Source: Phlebotomus papatasi (taxonomy: Eukaryota; Arthropoda; Insecta; Diptera; Psychodidae). Taken from it: DNA of 64,000 nucleotides. This document shows positions 11,532 to 24,440 of the stretch, in pieces (the first letter of the stretch is position 1; every line of letters starts with the position of its first letter). The notes beneath the pieces are model-generated. The model saw only the letters and a program-made list of their open reading frames with translations. It searched no databases and had not been told where the DNA came from. The position numbers and the translations under genes are program-made. The stretch spans positions 41,230,001-41,294,000 of the forward strand of contig NC_077222.1 of the NCBI RefSeq assembly GCF_024763615.1, given 5' to 3'.

Positions 11532-12327
11532 CTGGGAATGGGAGAAAGAGAGACTCACAGAAAGAAATCTCATTGATTTTCTCTTCACATTTTATTTTCA
11601 TCTTCTCTAAAATATCTCTCTACGCATTGTTCTTCAAAAAATCTCTAGAAACTATATTCTTAACATTTTGTGATGCCTTCACATGGGACTTTAGCCTGGA
11701 GTCCGACACCTCATCGAGCACTTCTTGCTGCGGTATCGCTGCAATGTCAATTGATGGTCTTGTGACTGATTCATTGAGGAAGTCGTGTGATCGTAACTAT
11801 TTAATTAAATTATTAATTGATGATGCGTCTTTCAAGAGTTCCCACTCTCTTTCATCCCATAGCCTCTCACAAAGTTGCACAAAACCGAGTTGAAATAGTG
11901 CCAGTGATCATTTTCTTAGATAAAGTAAATTATTTCTTTACAACAGAATTGGAAAAGCCTTGTTCAGAAAAAAACCTAAACCTAAAAAAGCAAAATATTG
12001 GCTTATTGATTCAGAGTTGAGATCCTTATAGATTGCAGATAAATATTAAAAGAGAGGCAATCTTACCATAATAAACATTTTTTTTTTAAATTTTGTGTAA
12101 GAACATTAGCCGTTCCAAGAAATTCTTATTATGTAAAATTTAATTAAATAATCAAATTCTTACCAGATGGTCGTTTTTTGATAATAAATTTTTAATTAAA
12201 AAAAAAATACACTTAAGATTAAACGTCAGCCGAAATAAATTTTAGGATATTTTCTCATATTTTGATCTCTTAAAAGGATAGATTGATTCGAATTACTGCC
12301 AGCTCTTTTAATTTTCGAAAATAATTA
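11532..12327. other. 5' flank of RNF181 gene, no gene seen
   Basis: Probably contains the 5'-UTR exon and promoter of the - strand RNF181 gene. No TATA box or recognisable core promoter was found. ORFs here are short and AT-rich. Confidence 0.3.
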
Positions 12328-12773
12328 GGGTAAGGAGGGTACCAAATTTCGGCCAGTTTACAATTTCGGCCACAAAGTTTGTTCCTCAAATTTCCATGAA
12401 TTTTTAGTTTTTGGTTACTCTGTAGATTTTACAATGCAAAAAAAAAAAAAAAACAAAAAATGACACTTCGACGAACGAGATGATGTTATAAAGGCTTTGG
12501 AAGAATTCCGAAAGAGCAAGGAACTATGAGAATGAAGGTGGCCGAAATATGCCACCAAAGCTATGTCTACATTTTTATTCATTTTCAAATCTATTAAGAA
12601 TGATCTTAGAGAAATTAATGACGATAATCCGTCTACAAGGTTGCAAGCAACACTCCTTAAAAATAATTAACAAAAAAAAATCAATTTGTTTTAAAAATAT
12701 TACATTATTTCAAACTTGGGACTTTGGCATTGACGCTTGCATGCAACTATGACGAAATTTGGCACACTTACCC
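12328..12773. mobile_element. Pogo-like non-autonomous element with psq-HTH remnant
   Basis: Flanked by TA on both sides (12326-12327, 12774-12775). Inverted ends are GGGTAAG...CCAAATTTCGGCC and CGAAATTTGGCACACTTACC. Inside, about 12465-12530 reads FDERDDVIKALEEFRKSKEL before a stop, resembling helix 1-2 of the psq-type helix-turn-helix of pogo/Tigger transposases. The same family lies at 17117-17400, 28858-29861 and 47766-48121. Confidence 0.75.
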
Positions 12774-12775
12774 TA

Positions 12776-15700
12776 AGTATTTTCTTCACTCAGTTCAACC
12801 AGTATTTTTTCTTTTCACAAAGAATTTTTATATAATAAATTAAAAATACTGAAAAATAAACCCAAAGGATTATTCCGATTATTCCAGTGATTCCAAAAAA
12901 GGAAAAATTACCTTTTAACCTTTAAACTTTTAACCTTTTAAAAAGGACAAATTAACCTTTTTCGTATAAAAAAAGTAAATTCTAAACAGTTAAAATTCAA
13001 TTTTTAAAATTCTGAAGTGTTTTAGCATAACAAAATATTTCAAACAAAATGACTTATGTAGAGTCTTCCAAATTTGAACGCTTCGGAGCTATGAATGATA
13101 TTTCCAAGTGAGCACCAAATACTAACCAACTTCAATTCAGTTGAAAACATATGTATTTTCAATTTAATTCTACTAACCTTAAAACAATACTCGCTCAGCG
13201 TCATTTCTATATTATTTGGTTAGTACTTTTTGTTCGAGAAGTTCTGACCAGTCAGCATATTTTTGCTGATCGATTCAGCAAAATATGCTGAAAATGCTGC
13301 CTTTTCCAGATAAATGTGGTCTCTGGATTATTACCTCCCAAATACGAACGGTTTTAAAAAAACTAACGGAATTTATGTTAAATCAAATTGTACTTAGACT
13401 CAAACGCTATTACTTTCTCACAAATTTTCACTGAAACGTACTTCCTTTTCATTTTATACGATTATAATGTTATAATTATATAATGTTTGTAAATATTCAG
13501 GAAGCAGCAGATAAAAAAGATTTTCAATCAACCACAGCACGAATATTTTGACATAATCCCACAATTGACATTTTAAATCTCAATTTCGTTCGAATTTGAG
13601 AGATTCAGATTTAAGAGATCTTACTGTATTCCAATAAGCTACTCTCTCGAAATTACAGGGGATTACTCGATTATTTCTTATCGTTTTCAGTCAGATAGCA
13701 AACTCCTTAGAAAAGGTTTTTTAATCAAATTTTCAGATAATTTATGCATCTAAATTTGCATAATAAAAATATTTTGAGATATTATTACACTCTTTTTATA
13801 TGAGATTCTTTACAATCTCAGCTTTTGTTGTCCTAGGTGAATCTGACATCGTCAGATCGGGCCCAAATTTTGGATTTACACGTTTTGACACTCATAGATC
13901 ACGAATACCATATGTGCTAAAAATCGATTTTCCTGGACGGCCGTCCGTCTCGTACGGAGTACAAATGCTTCTGGAAAGAGAACGGAAAGAGATATCGACA
14001 AGCGGTTTTCGGCAAAGGTTAAACAACGATGGCTGACTAGAAGTAGGTGATGTCAGATCCAAACTCATGCCCCCCTCTTCCGTCATTTTGGAATACTCTC
14101 AAATTTTGTTTTCTGAATAACTTAGCCCGGTATCGATCGATTTCAAAATTTAGTATGTTGTAGCTAAGCCTAAGAGCTTTCGATTAAAAACAATTTAAAC
14201 CCACCGATCCCCCTGACCCAAGCTAGTTTTCCTCGTCACAGACCAATGCAATTCAGGGATTATTGCTACTATTTTCATTGATCCTAAACCAGACTTGTGC
14301 TTATTAAAAGTCGTGTAGTATTGGAAATTTTGTATTGATAGTTCTAATGGAAACTGCAGATAGATGTGCTGGTAACACTAATCCCGCTTATTCACGATCA
14401 CGGTGCCATGATGAATATTTTTGCGCCAAAAAAGACATAATAGAAAGAAAAACTCTCATGAAAATAAATTGTCTTCTTGGTATTTTTGTCGGAAGACGGA
14501 TAGCTGTTCACTAAACACCCTTTTACTTGATCTTGCGGAAATATCAAGAAATTTAAAGAAAATATCATTTCAAATGACAAGCTTCCTAAATTGCGCTCAA
14601 TTCAACTCTAGAGAGAGATAGAGAAACAAATAACTCACTTGACAAACGTCTGGCGGCGCTGCGATTGCAAAAAATCTCTGAAATGCGACAAAATATTTTC
14701 TTCTCTATTTTATCCTTATTAGCAGGTCGTGTCCCTTCTTGTAATACATACTTTTGCATTCCTTATTAACCAAAATAGTGTTGTACAAAAGGGTTTTTCT
14801 CAAACCTATCCTGAATTTTGGGACAGCTCAAAAGAATATGAGTCTTCCAGCTCAAAATTTCATCCCAATGTTTTTGTTGTATTATCGACAATTATTCACA
14901 ATTGACCCAAATAACTGTAATCAACTAAATTATAACAAGGATTTTTTTTTGTGAAAATGACTTAACTTTAAGGAATTAAGCAATTTTAACATTAAAAACC
15001 TCTCATTTTCTCTACGTGAATTTTCGCGACATTTCGAAATTCGAAGAATCCCAACTGGCACCACCAAATTCACTTCGGCTTTTATTTTAGCTCAGGCCTG
15101 CCCTAAACCTAACTGAATCTCACTGGATACACCAAAATTAAGCCTGAGACTGCCCCATCGTCCCTTGACCACATAAAGGTGAATTACTACGGTACGACTA
15201 TCAGCATTTTTTTCGAATAGTTTTTAATAATACGTAGATTAAAAGTATTGATGATCAAACACGAATTCAATTTAAGATTTAAAAGATTTTGAAATTCTAC
15301 GCTTTATCTAGAAAAAAATCAACTCAGTTCATCCACAGAAGAAATTCTTCGGTGCTTCTGCACGAGAGTGTGAAAAATTCAGGTAATTTGAACTATTAGC
15401 ACCTCACGTGCCCTTTTACGCCTTGCAATGCCACACACACACTCAAACAATTCGCGTCGGTTGAATTTGATACAATTTAATTAACCGCCGGCGCTTGGGT
15501 GTATTCAGCAATTTTTTTTGCAGAAAAGCGATCCATTAGAAAATTATGTTGATTAGGGTTTTTTTTAAAGGGAAATTACCATTGAATCAATTTTATAGGC
15601 TTTCAGATAAAAAAAAGCAACACAGGGTCAAATGGTTGCCCGCATGTTTGGAGAAAAATAAATAAACGATATTGTAGTTAATTCACAAAATTGTTAACAA

Positions 15701-17116
15701 GAAGAAATTTCTTGTGACTAATAAAAGCGTACACAGAATAAATTAATCAAATGACTTCGATTGGGCACAATTCGTTTGAGGGGCGCTGTCATTTCAATTT
15801 GGTGAGGCATTTTTCTTATCGTTTTTTTTCTGTTCTTCTTCAGAGTTTAAGAATTCACACGGATTACATGGAAATCAATGAATATTTCAAATGGGATTGT
15901 ATTTATGCTACCTCATCTTCCAAGACTCTCCATTTGCCATTTCCACACCCAAAGAATGTTCACAAGACCATAAATTGCCAAGAAAATAAATTCAAGTAAT
16001 ATCGCCATTTTTTCTAAAAAAAAACAATCTTTTCTCGTAAAAGAATATCAAACAAACTTATTAATACAACAAATTTTCTCCTTCACTTCACACACTTTTT
16101 TTTAGCTAAAAAAAAAGAGAAAATAAAATGCTGAACCGTTCGATGCAGAAGGTGGATTCGTCAAAGAAACAGAAAATAAGAAAACTAATTCATTTTTACG
16201 CTGTCTGCTAAAAAAAATAAAATAACGTTGGTGTTGAGTTCAATAAGACATTCGTCACGTTCAGCCAGAGACAAATTGTTCTTTTTTTTTGTTAACAATC
16301 GTCACCCATTTTCATACTTGGCGAAAATTGTAATTAAATATTTATGTTAATTGGCAATAATTTCAATTCTCAGTAAAATCTCATTCTTGAGTTGTATGTG
16401 TGTTTGCAAAAATAAAATAATTTATTGCAAAATTTATTCTCATTTCGATAAACATTTTGGCAAAATATCCTCCCTCATGATTTACTGTGGGGAATACACT
16501 GTTAAGTAAAACAATGCAAAGTTCTCCGTCAATATTTTCAAAATTTTATCTTCAATATTTCTTAGTATTGTTTATGAAAATTGAACAACAAATACTTCGT
16601 TGAAAAATAGATGGAAGAAAACTGGAGACCACTATCTAATTAATTTTCATAACAAATGTTGGAAACGTAAAGAATTCGAATCACAAAACGTGAAAAAACT
16701 TAAATATAAATCTGCAGAACACAGGATAAGCCTTTCATAATTTAACATAATAATTTTGATTTTCCTTAATTGAATAATTTTAAATTAAATAAATTTTATT
16801 TAGGTATTAATCCCGTTTGCAAAGAATTAGTTGCTTCAGAACTCTAGCTTTGGTGCAAATATTCCGTGTTCAAAATATTTTTTAGACATTCGAAATTTTT
16901 TGGGATTGTAGGTATTGTTGGAACCGCATCCAACTCCACTGTACTAAATTTCACAAGGAACTCAATTGACAATCCTATCCTTGTATACAAGAAAAGGTAA
17001 GAAAACAGGGTTTAGTTTAAAAATCTCACTTGCGAAAATATCAGACACAAGCATCAGAATTCTGGAGTTAGTTCCATCTTATAAAAATTTAAGAAACGCC
17101 CCCTTGAATTTAACTG
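12776..17116. other. Intergenic stretch without a recognised gene
   Basis: AT-rich sequence with only short ORFs. At 13820-14100 there is a GC-richer block with GACGGCCGTCCGTC and GATGTCAGATCC that looks like a degraded repeat. The part 15050-16440 has few obvious repeats and includes CACACACACAC and an AATTAACCGCCGGCGC segment; it could hold regulatory DNA, but no motif proves it. Confidence 0.3.
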
Positions 17117-17400
17117 TACCAAATTTCGGCCAGCTTACAATTTCGGCCACTTCTTTTGTTCCTCAAATTTCCATGCAATTTTAGTTTTTGCAAACTCTTA
17201 AGATTATACGATGCAAAGAAAAAAAAGATGTGGCTTCAACGAGCGAGATGAGAATCAAGGTGTCCGATATGTTACCCAAAGCTTACTTACTTACTTACTT
17301 AAAAAGAAGTAATAAAAAATCAATTTGCATTAAGAATATTACATTTCAGACATTCTTTAGCGCTTGCATTGCACTATGCCGAAATTTGGTGCCCTTACCC
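17117..17400. mobile_element. Pogo-like MITE fragment (left end degraded)
   Basis: Shares CCAAATTTCGGCCAGCTTAC near the left and CCGAAATTTGGTGCCCTTAC at the right end, followed by TA. The psq-HTH remnant is reduced to a GACG..AACGAGATGAGA-like stretch. The left TA and GGGTAAG end cannot be seen, so it is truncated or mutated. Confidence 0.55.
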
Positions 17401-17517
17401 TAAGCTACCCTGAACAATAAGAACTTGCAAAAAAATCAATTGAATTTAGGAAGTGCTAGGCACTTAACTACCTAACCGATTTTATCTGTGCAGTGAAAAG
17501 AAGACATGTTTAATTGG

Positions 17518-18570
17518 CAAGGGGGAGATATTTGGGTGAAAATGTGTACACCACTTCCAGGCACTTCCACGATTTGTATGGAAGAGACCTTCGCACTTTC
17601 AGAACTTCGCAACACTCTCGAAAATAATGCAATACTTCCAGCACTTCTTGCACTTCATGCACTTCTTATACTTAGAAATGAATAATTTATTTATTATGAT
17701 GAAAAATCTAATAAGGAAATTCTAAAAAAAATCTCAAGAAATTTATTTATACACATATTTTTTTAAAATTTTGCTTATATTTTGAATTTCTTGCGCCAGA
17801 TATTCTTGCATACTTTCAATATTTTAATATTATCTGCGTTTTACGAAGGGATATCAACATATTTTGAATTTTCCTAAGAAGCTGTGAAGCTACTTTTGGA
17901 AAAATATGTATTGTCGTTTGTAATTATTGAAACTATGCTGGAAAGTCTGTAAGAGTTCAAAAGTACGAGTGCAACAACTAATTCAGCACTTCAGACATAT
18001 CTTCACATTTTATTGAGCTTGATTCTCTCTCTGGTTTCAAAATTCTTTAAAATTAAAACATTTTGCACTCTTAGGAAAAGTTTTAGATGATTCCTAATCA
18101 ACTTTTGCAACAAGCTTGGATATTTTTTCCAGGATCTTTTTCGCTATTGTTGTATTAGATCAATTCCTCATCACCTGTCGCCAATCGATCCGCAAAAAAG
18201 ATTTTTTTTATCGCAACATATCAGGAGAAAAATGGCCACAATCATAAAGTTGTGCTTTTTCCTTTGAGTGAAAGAATGTGGCACCTACGTGCCGAACTTT
18301 TAAACACTTCCAAGCCTTTCTACATAGCGAAATACGATCTAATTATTGTTTTCCGACATTTTAACAGTTTCTTCAATTGCTATCCACAAATTTTATTCTA
18401 CTAGGATTCTCACAATATTGGCATCAATATTAGAGACCCTTTAAAATAAAATTGATATTTCGAAGAATAAATCCCTATTTCTAAATTTTCAAAGCCACTT
18501 TTCATTAATCTTATTCCAAGCACTTCATTTTTACCTGTACACCACTCCCGACCCTAATATCTCCCCCTTG
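17518..18570. mobile_element. hAT-like non-autonomous element with 8-bp target duplication
   Basis: Terminal inverted repeats begin CAAGGGGGAGATATT and continue toward GTGTACACCACT at both ends. The direct flanks TTAATTGG (17510-17517) and TTAATTGG (18571-18578) are identical 8-bp target-site duplications, the length typical of hAT transposons, whose ends usually start CA. Subterminal GCACTTC-type repeats (about 17560-17672, and again near 18518) resemble transposase-binding sites. No transposase reading frame remains. Confidence 0.8.
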
Positions 18571-19108
18571 TTAATTGGATAATTTACAAATCGTATAAAA
18601 AAACTACGTGAAGTATAATTCTTTTGATGAAAAATTAGGAACCATTTTTAAGATTTGTAATTCTTAATAAGAGAGTTTACTTTCAAGGACCATATCAATT
18701 CTTAATGTGAAATGCCCATTGCTTATTCATGTCCCGGGAAAATAATTCTTGAAATCATTGTCCAATCTTGATTGAGAATTTATAAAAACCATGAATTGCT
18801 GTATTCTGCACAGAGTTGTTTTTTTTTGGGAAATTAATGAAATTAAACTCTCTAATAACCGGACTACCGTTATAATAAGAGATTCTGGTTTCTGAAACAT
18901 CCAATAGATTGATTGAAATTCTTACTGTACCGAACCAGAGGCGTAGGGGGAAGTTGAAAATAGCAGACTAAATAAAATATTTCATCTGTTGGGTCCTGAT
19001 TTTTGAAAGCGGTTTTTGAAAAAAAAAATTTTTTTTCTGTGAGTTTATAGGTATTCATGTGGCGTTAAGAAACTAAATTTTCTGTTAGCTAATGCGTTAA
19101 ATTTGTAC

Positions 19109-19336
19109 TTAACTCTTTCGCGTCTTTAGGGTCATATATGACCCGGGGAAAAAAGTTTCTTTTTGGCTATTTACATTAATTGAAATCTAACTGGAGTCTT
19201 GAGAAAATGAGCCAAGAATCTTACATCCTTCTATTATGATGTCGTGCACGAACAGATAGATTTCAATTAATGTAAATACCCAAAAAAACTTTTTTCCCCG
19301 AGTCATGACATTACCCTAAAGACGCGAAAGAGTTAA
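19109..19336. mobile_element. TTAA-flanked palindromic MITE, piggyBac-like, copy 1
   Basis: Begins TTAACTCTTTCGCGTCTTTA and ends with its reverse complement. The inverted arms extend inward through GACCCGGGGAAAAAAGT and TTTACATTAATTGAAATCT. TTAA at both ends is the target specificity of piggyBac elements. No coding region. Confidence 0.7.
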
Positions 19337-19624
19337 ACGGTACATTTTCGTAGAAAATTTCATAAAACCAAAATTAACATCCCTTTCTCTTTTTCTTTAT
19401 TTGTTTCTGCTTCTCTTCTTTCTATTCTTATTCTTTGTTCGACCATCACATCAACTTCAATTTAGTTCAATCCAATTTTGAGTTCGAAAAGGTGGGATAC
19501 GAAACGTTTATGAAAGAAAGGGATGCGAATTTTGATTTTATGATTTTTTATCTAAAATATGTGCCGGAAGTATAATTAAAAAAAAAATACTTCCAAAACT
19601 ACTGCATTCATGTAAATGAGAATA

Positions 19625-19772
19625 ATGCCCAACGCACAATAATTTTTGTTTAGTAAACATGTTTTTGACATTTCAATGAGAATGACTGAGATCTAGATCT
19701 AGTCATCTCGCTCTATCTCATAGGAAATTTTGAAAACATATTTATAAACAAAAGTTATTGTGCGCTGGGCAT
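19625..19772. mobile_element. ~150-bp palindromic MITE (GCCCAACGCACAATAA family), copy 1
   Basis: Left end ATGCCCAACGCACAATAA, right end TTATTGTGCGCTGGGCAT. Inner arms carry GTAAACATGTTTT and its inverse. Sister copies at 28210-28360 and 35055-35204. Confidence 0.7.
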
Positions 19773-20205
19773 AACATTTGTGGTCAGTATAGGTAAAAAT
19801 GATCAGTAAATAAAAGTTAAAAACAGAGTAAATTAAAAATAAGTAGAATAAGTAAAAACGTTGATATGGTCAGTAAAACAGTAATTTCAATCAACAAAGA
19901 AATCAATTTTAGTCAGTTAATAAACTAAATCTCATCAGTTAAAACTAAATTTTTGTCAGTAAAAAAAAATGGTTAATAAATAAAAACTTGTTAATTTTTG
20001 TATTTAGTTTTAGTTTTTAGTGCGTTAAAAATTAATAAATAATAAATACAAACTCGAATTTATACAAGTGTGCCTCGTGTTATGTACCTCTTTACCGAAC
20101 TTTTAGACTGGGAAAATTCCATAATGCAATCATAATTTCCATTCATCCTTCTCATATGTGCTCTATATGTCAATCCCACTCTTTTGCATTTCAAATTTCA
20201 TTTTT

Positions 20206-20685
20206 ATGACTCCGGCACACCTTTAAGATCAGGAAAATTTCATTAAATCAAAATTCATATCCCTTTTTTTCTCAGACGTTTTGCATATGTCTATCTCATT
20301 CTTTCGCACTCCAAATTCGATTGAGCTAAATTGAATTTGTTGTGATGATTAACTCTTTCCGGACCTCGCAGCGTATGCTGCAAGGCAAATTCACCATTTT
20401 TTGATCAAAAATATCTAAGCTTAGAAATTAATTGAGGTCCTACAAAAAATATCTTACATTTGGACATCCTTATAGTTTGTAATCATCCAGAAGAATCGGA
20501 TTTCTATCAGCTCTGAATAATTAAAAAACATTGTTTGTGTACTCAGAGTCCCAAAAGAGACGAAAGAGTTAAAAGAAGATGAAGAGTGCGATAGAATGAG
20601 ATAGATATATGCAAAGCGTGTAAGAAAGTGATTCGAATTTCGATTTCATGAAATTTTCTTGATCTAAAAGGTGAGCCGGAACCAT
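20206..20685. mobile_element. Palindromic ~250-bp MITE, copy interrupted by a second MITE
   Basis: Left half 20206-20348 and right half 20573-20685 together form one family member like 2339-2581. The TTAA-flanked element 20349-20572 sits in the middle. A further partial copy precedes it at about 20090-20200. Confidence 0.7.
20349..20572. mobile_element. TTAA-flanked piggyBac-like MITE, copy 2 (nested)
   Basis: Starts TTAACTCTTTCCGGACCTCG and ends CGAAAGAGTTAA. The terminal CTCTTTC matches copy 1 at 19109; the interior differs (GCAGCGTATGCTGCAAGG), so it is a different subfamily. Host sequence resumes directly on both sides. Confidence 0.75.
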
Positions 20686-20911
20686 TACTGATCAAAATCA
20701 AATTTTTCATTGATCGTTTCTAACAAAATATTCCCCATTTTTCTTCATCCAAGAAAAAAATACAAACCAGATGGAAAAGAAAAAAATTGACGTTTCCACT
20801 TCAGTTATTAATTGTTATGAAATTTTGTTGAGTTTTACCTCGAATGTTTCAAAGTCTCACAATTGAAATAAATTTCGATTTAAAATTTTAAAAGCATGAA
20901 TCTGGTCTCTT

Positions 20912-21350
20912 ATGGCTCCAGCATACATTTTAGATCAGGAAAATTTCATGAAGTCGAAATTCGGATCCCCTTCTTTCTCACATATTTTGCATATGACTAT
21001 CTCATTCTTTCGCATACCAAATTCGATTGAGCTAAATTGAATTTGGAGTGATGTGTAAGAGAAGAAGAAGAGTGCGAGAGAATGAAATAGACATATGCAA
21101 AACATGTGAGAAAGAAGGGGATCCGAATTTCGACTTTATGAAATTTTCCTGATCTAAAAGGTGTGCCGAAGCCATTAGGTCAGAAAAATTTCGTGTAGTC
21201 CAAATTCACATCTCTTTCCTTCTCAGACTTTTACGATATGTCTATTTTACTGTTTCAGACTCTTCTTCTTATTTTGAACATCACACCAAATTAATTTTAG
21301 TTCAATTGAATTTTGAGTGCGAAAGAGTAAGATAGACATATGCAAAACAT
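20912..21350. mobile_element. Palindromic ~250-bp MITE, full copy plus adjacent partial copy
   Basis: 20912-21175 is a complete palindromic copy (ATGGCTCCAGCATACATTTT to GGTGTGCCGAAGCCAT). 21176-21350 continues immediately with another partial copy beginning TAGGTCAGAAAAATTTCGTG. With 20206-20685 this makes a local cluster of the family. Confidence 0.65.
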
Positions 21351-23195
21351 TTGGCTTTACTTGAATGTACTTTATATTCGTATTTTTTGTATTGGAATTA
21401 AAACTTCTATTCAATGAGGTTAAGACTTATTTGTTGATAAAACTTAAGGGCCTTTAATTTTTTTGTTCTCTATAAATAATCTCTATAAAAATCTCTATAA
21501 AAAAAGATGTAGCTTATTGAAGCTATTCATAGCGAAAATAGTGGGTGTGGCGTAAAGTTATCGTAATCAATCATGCATATTTGAAGTAAATATTCCTAAA
21601 GGGGGAATAGTTTTATGAAAATAATAATTGATAGGCAGTTTTTTTTTAATGAAAAACGGTACTGCCTCCTTGTAAATGAAATGAAAAAAATGTAAAATAT
21701 ATTTACACCAAAAAGCATTGAATACCGTGAACTATCAATGTTTGTCGCTCGTGCTGCTTAATCTATTTAATGTTTTCATTGTAGTTGCGTCAACGAGGAG
21801 TTATATTTCACACCTGAAAATAAAGTAAATTTATTCGTGTTGCCCCAATGAGATAGCAAAAGCAAATTGCAGAAGGTTGCATAAATTTTTTAACTACCGG
21901 ATCTTTCGATATCTAGGTAATTTCTATGGAATTATTTTTTTTAGATTCTCCAATTCGGCCTTCACCTGACTTTTGGTGAGAATGTAAAAAAAACTGCAAA
22001 CAACATTAAAATATTATCTAAATTTAAAAAGAATTCTATTATCTCCAGTCTTCTTCCGCAGAAATTTCCATTAAAACATTCCACAGATCAGGTGTTAGCA
22101 AGAACAGTTCCCAATAAAATGGTATATTTTGCAATATTTTTGTTTTATATATATTTTAAGAGACTCAAAACACCTCTTCAATATAAATTTCTATAAATAA
22201 ATCGCTCTTATGACATTGCACTCATTCTATAATATACAATTTAAATATTAAGCCGACGTCACATTTTCTAGCGTATAGATTTTTTTTTCTCTATTTCCAC
22301 TGTGTCTTTCCCACCTCTCTGTCGATCTCTGAGCAAATACAACCCAGATGGTATGTACAATGATGCTCCGAGAGACATGTCTCAAGAACATTTCACTGCA
22401 AATTAACTCTCTGCAATCGATTTAACATGCGTTTCTTTTCCACTATATTCATTATTTATTATTTTATTCCAGGTTAAGAATAACCACTAATCAACTTTAG
22501 TTCTCCTTGCCTCTCAATCGACTTCTTTAAGCTTGTTTCTAGTATTTTATAGTTGTATGTTTTAGCTTCTTTTTTATCATTCCTCTTCTCTACTGGTACA
22601 AAAATACATTGAAATATACTCTCCTCATTATCTCTCTTTCTCTCATTCTCATTTTCCACGGGGTTATTCAGAAAAATTAACATTGAAAAAAAAATGTATT
22701 AATAGCTTGTTTTGAATTCTAACAATGAATCGTAGAAACAGATTAAATCTGTTACCAAATCAAATTAGGTTCTCAAAATTGGGAACAGTATATTTCTAGT
22801 AATTTTTGTATCACTGAAATAAGAAACTTAAAATTAGAATGTTAGTTTTCAAAACAAACTGTTCCCAAAGTCAGTATTTGGTATTGGGAACAGATTTGTT
22901 CTAATCTGTTCTCATTATATTTCTCAGAGGATTCACGAGTTTTTGAACCGTGTCCATACGTACTTAAAATTATTACGGAGATTATTAAATCAGACATTCA
23001 GAATTCCCAATGCTAGGGGCTGAGAACAGATATGATTTTAAAAACAAAGTCAATATCGAAATAATGACAATATTCAATTGAAACAATAACGAAAAATTGT
23101 AGGAATTTTTAAATATCGTGAGAAAATTCATGCAGTTTCCTCACGGAATATCTCATAAACAATTAAAAACTTATTAAAAAAAGTACTAGAAACAC
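21351..23195. other. Stretch without a recognised gene, upstream of the nested element
   Basis: AT-rich; no ORF of interest. 22690-22920 contains several GGGAACAG / CTGTTCCC words in both orientations, suggesting another degenerate inverted-repeat element. Confidence 0.3.
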
Positions 23196-23600
23196 AGATT
23201 TTAGTAACAAGAAACACGGATTTGACCTAGATCCTTCTCCTCCTTTATTACTCAGACAACGTTTCGGAGCTTGTTGGCCCCTTCCTCAGGTCTACAATGT
23301 ATAACATTTAACAGGATAAAATATAATTAACAATTTTCTTCCAACATTTTTCTAATAACTTTTCTCTTACATGCAAAGTATTGTTACGAAATTGGCTCTC
23401 CCTTGAAGCAAGAAAAGTCTTTCACATGTCAACGGTTCTTAAAGTTTTGAAATACGCTCCAAATGTTCGCGCCAAAAATGTGAGTGCTTATCATGCGGTG
23501 GCGCTGGATCACAATCCAGTTTCCTGATCGAGAAACTGTGGCTCCACAAGCGCACTCAGTGCAGAGTGGGGCCGTGCGCAAAGGGTCCCGTTAGAATCGG

Positions 23601-23611
23601 GCTATATAAGC
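23601..23611 (+). promoter_or_regulatory. TATA box of the solo LTR
   Basis: GGGCTATATAAGCAGCACTC sits in a GC-rich context about 220 bp into the LTR, the usual kind of place for the U3 promoter. Transcription would be on +. Confidence 0.55.
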
Positions 23612-23795
23612 AGCACTCCAGAACTCCAGCAACACATTCGTCGCCGGCCAATAGGCCGGGAAGGAGCTCCAGGAGCAGCCCAGAGGGACCAATCAGGAGG
23701 ACCAGCTCAGTGGATCAGCCAAGAAGACCAGCCTGCAGACATCCAGCGACTAGCCAGCAGCCATCACCAGCGGACACCGTGGGAAACGAAGGCAT

Positions 23796-23960
23796 CACAC
23801 GCCGGGAGGCTGCCCGTTTACCCAGCGAAGGAAAACGGTTATCACACGCCGGGAGGCTGCCCGACTGGTCGCTGAAGGCACAAGGAATATACCAGACGCC
23901 GGGATGCTGCTCAACTGGATATGGAGGAAACCACCACACGCCGGGAGGCTGCCCGACTGA
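23796..23960 (+). repeat. Four ~45-bp tandem repeats inside the LTR
   Basis: The core ACGCCGGGAGGCTGCCCG recurs at about 23798, 23845, 23895 and 23936 (spacings near 47, 50 and 41); the third copy has two changes. The unit is imperfectly palindromic. It lies downstream of the TATA box, so it would be transcribed. Confidence 0.7.
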
Positions 23961-24167
23961 CTGAGGGACAGAGAGAAGTCGTCAACTACACACCATGAAT
24001 GGTGAAACATTGGCGGGAAACAGGAATCAATCCAGAGAGTACGCTAGAAGAGCTATCCCCAGGCATGAAAAAGCTTCATCTCAACGTAAGAGAAGGACCA
24101 CGAGATTCCCCAAGGCGAGAAGAGCATCACCATCAATCTCCATAGCATCAGCATCACTCCAGGAAAA

Positions 24168-24440
24168 GAGAGAAGGATCGACGAAGCGATGGGCCTCCCG
24201 CTCTCAATCCCCCCCCCCCAGCGAGGAATAGCTTGGATCTCTAGAGAAGCGCCATAATCGTCAGGAGAGAGAGAAGGATGGACCGAGCGTTGATTATTCC
24301 GCTCCCTGTCTCCTTCCCCCCAACGAGAGCAGCTTGGATCATCAGCTACAGTCATATCACCGCTGGGGCCAAGAAGAGGATCAACTGAGCGTAGAGTACA
24401 ACATCCCACTACGTGTCTCCTTCCTTTCCTGAGTGAGTAG
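24168..24440 (+). repeat. Three ~100-bp degenerate tandem repeats inside the LTR
   Basis: Units start near 24168, 24270 and 24372. Each has AGA(A)GAGGAT(C/G), a GAGCG-like word, a C-rich run and then AGCTTGGAT or a degraded form. Confidence 0.55.

Noticed and set aside
23566..23964. 132-codon open frame rich in Pro, Arg and Ser
   Set aside because: It lies wholly inside the LTR, is made of the GC-rich tandem repeats, and has no domain; open frames are expected by chance at this GC content.
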